A stretch of DNA of 6,420 nt, from contig CANQCH010000065.1 of assembly GCA_947589165.1 (NCBI GenBank), positions 1 to 6,420 of the forward strand. Direction: 5' to 3'. The first letter of the stretch is position 1, and each line of letters begins with the position of its first letter. Below are positions 6,224 to 6,420 of the stretch, in pieces. The DNA is from an uncultured Bacilli bacterium (GTDB lineage: Bacteria > Bacillota_I > Bacilli_A > RF39 > UBA660). The position numbers and the translations under genes were made by a program. Below the pieces are notes generated by a model. That model saw only the letters and a list, made by a program, of their open reading frames with translations. It did not search any database and was not told the DNA's origin.

Positions 6224-6246
6224 AAAAAAATTCTCATAGAGAATTT
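6222..6246 (-). terminator. Terminator of the tRNA-Ile/tRNA-Glu transcript
   Basis: Minus-strand AAATTCTC (6239-6246) pairs with GAGAATTT (6228-6235) around a 3-base loop, followed by an unbroken T-run to 6222. It lies 10 bases after the tRNA-Glu CCA end. Confidence 0.88.
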
Positions 6247-6256
6247 CATTTTTTAT

Positions 6257-6333
6257 TGGTGACTCGTACGGGATTTGAACCCATGTATGCATGCGTGAAA
6301 GGCATGTGTGTTTAACCACTTCACCAACGAGCC
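6257..6333 (-). tRNA. tRNA-Glu (TTC anticodon)
   Basis: Acceptor GGCTCGT (6327-6333) pairs with ACGAGTC (6261-6267) with one G-U. The anticodon stem CATGC/GCATG encloses loop CTTTCAC with TTC at 6297-6299. The T-arm is ATGGG-TTCAAAT-CCCGT. The discriminator is A and CCA is encoded (6257-6259). It follows tRNA-Ile after 4 bases and is the last gene before the terminator. In many bacteria this tRNA also feeds haem synthesis. Confidence 0.97.
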
Positions 6334-6337
6334 ATAA

Positions 6338-6414
<77 letters not shown>

Positions 6415-6420
6415 ATTACA

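Overview
The window is AT-rich bacterial chromosome that looks like a low-GC Gram-positive bacterium close to Mollicutes (Acholeplasma/Izemoplasma/RF39-like Bacilli). Three things point that way: the rnc-smc gene order, a short SMC of roughly 980 residues (the length known from Mycoplasma, against about 1186 in Bacillus subtilis), and strong AGGAGG-type ribosome sites. The code appears to be standard. Tryptophan is TGG throughout, the SMC frame has no in-frame TGA over 951 codons, and one gene ends in TGA inside its terminator hairpin. Lineage is inferred from these traits only.

Region 1-4534 is read from the minus strand. Transcription runs from a divergent sigma-70-like gene (3593-4534), which ends in its own hairpin terminator. 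It then restarts at a promoter for rnc (RNase III, 2865-3521), followed 9 nt later by smc (2855 to the left edge). smc lacks only about 30 C-terminal residues because the window ends.

A 120-bp divergent control region (4535-4654) carries back-to-back promoters for the sigma-like gene and for a plus-strand pair. That pair is yidD (membrane protein insertion helper) and, overlapping it by one base, a lipoprotein of the ZnuA/TroA metal-binding fold that lacks the usual histidine ligands and has no transporter genes beside it. A tRNA-Ser(GCT) gene with its own promoter follows.

The right end is again minus strand: a tRNA-Ile(GAT)-tRNA-Glu(TTC) pair with a terminator, then a small DUF4177-like protein with its own promoter. 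The DUF4177-like gene converges with tRNA-Ser on a shared two-way terminator.

Most of the window is housekeeping: RNA processing, chromosome organisation, membrane protein insertion and translation. The parts worth attention are the sigma-like protein, the ligand-less metal-binding lipoprotein, a changed conserved motif in SMC, and a recurring TAAAAT -10 element with a 17-bp spacer at four of the five promoters. I saw no mobile element, CRISPR array or clear unknown defence-type system.
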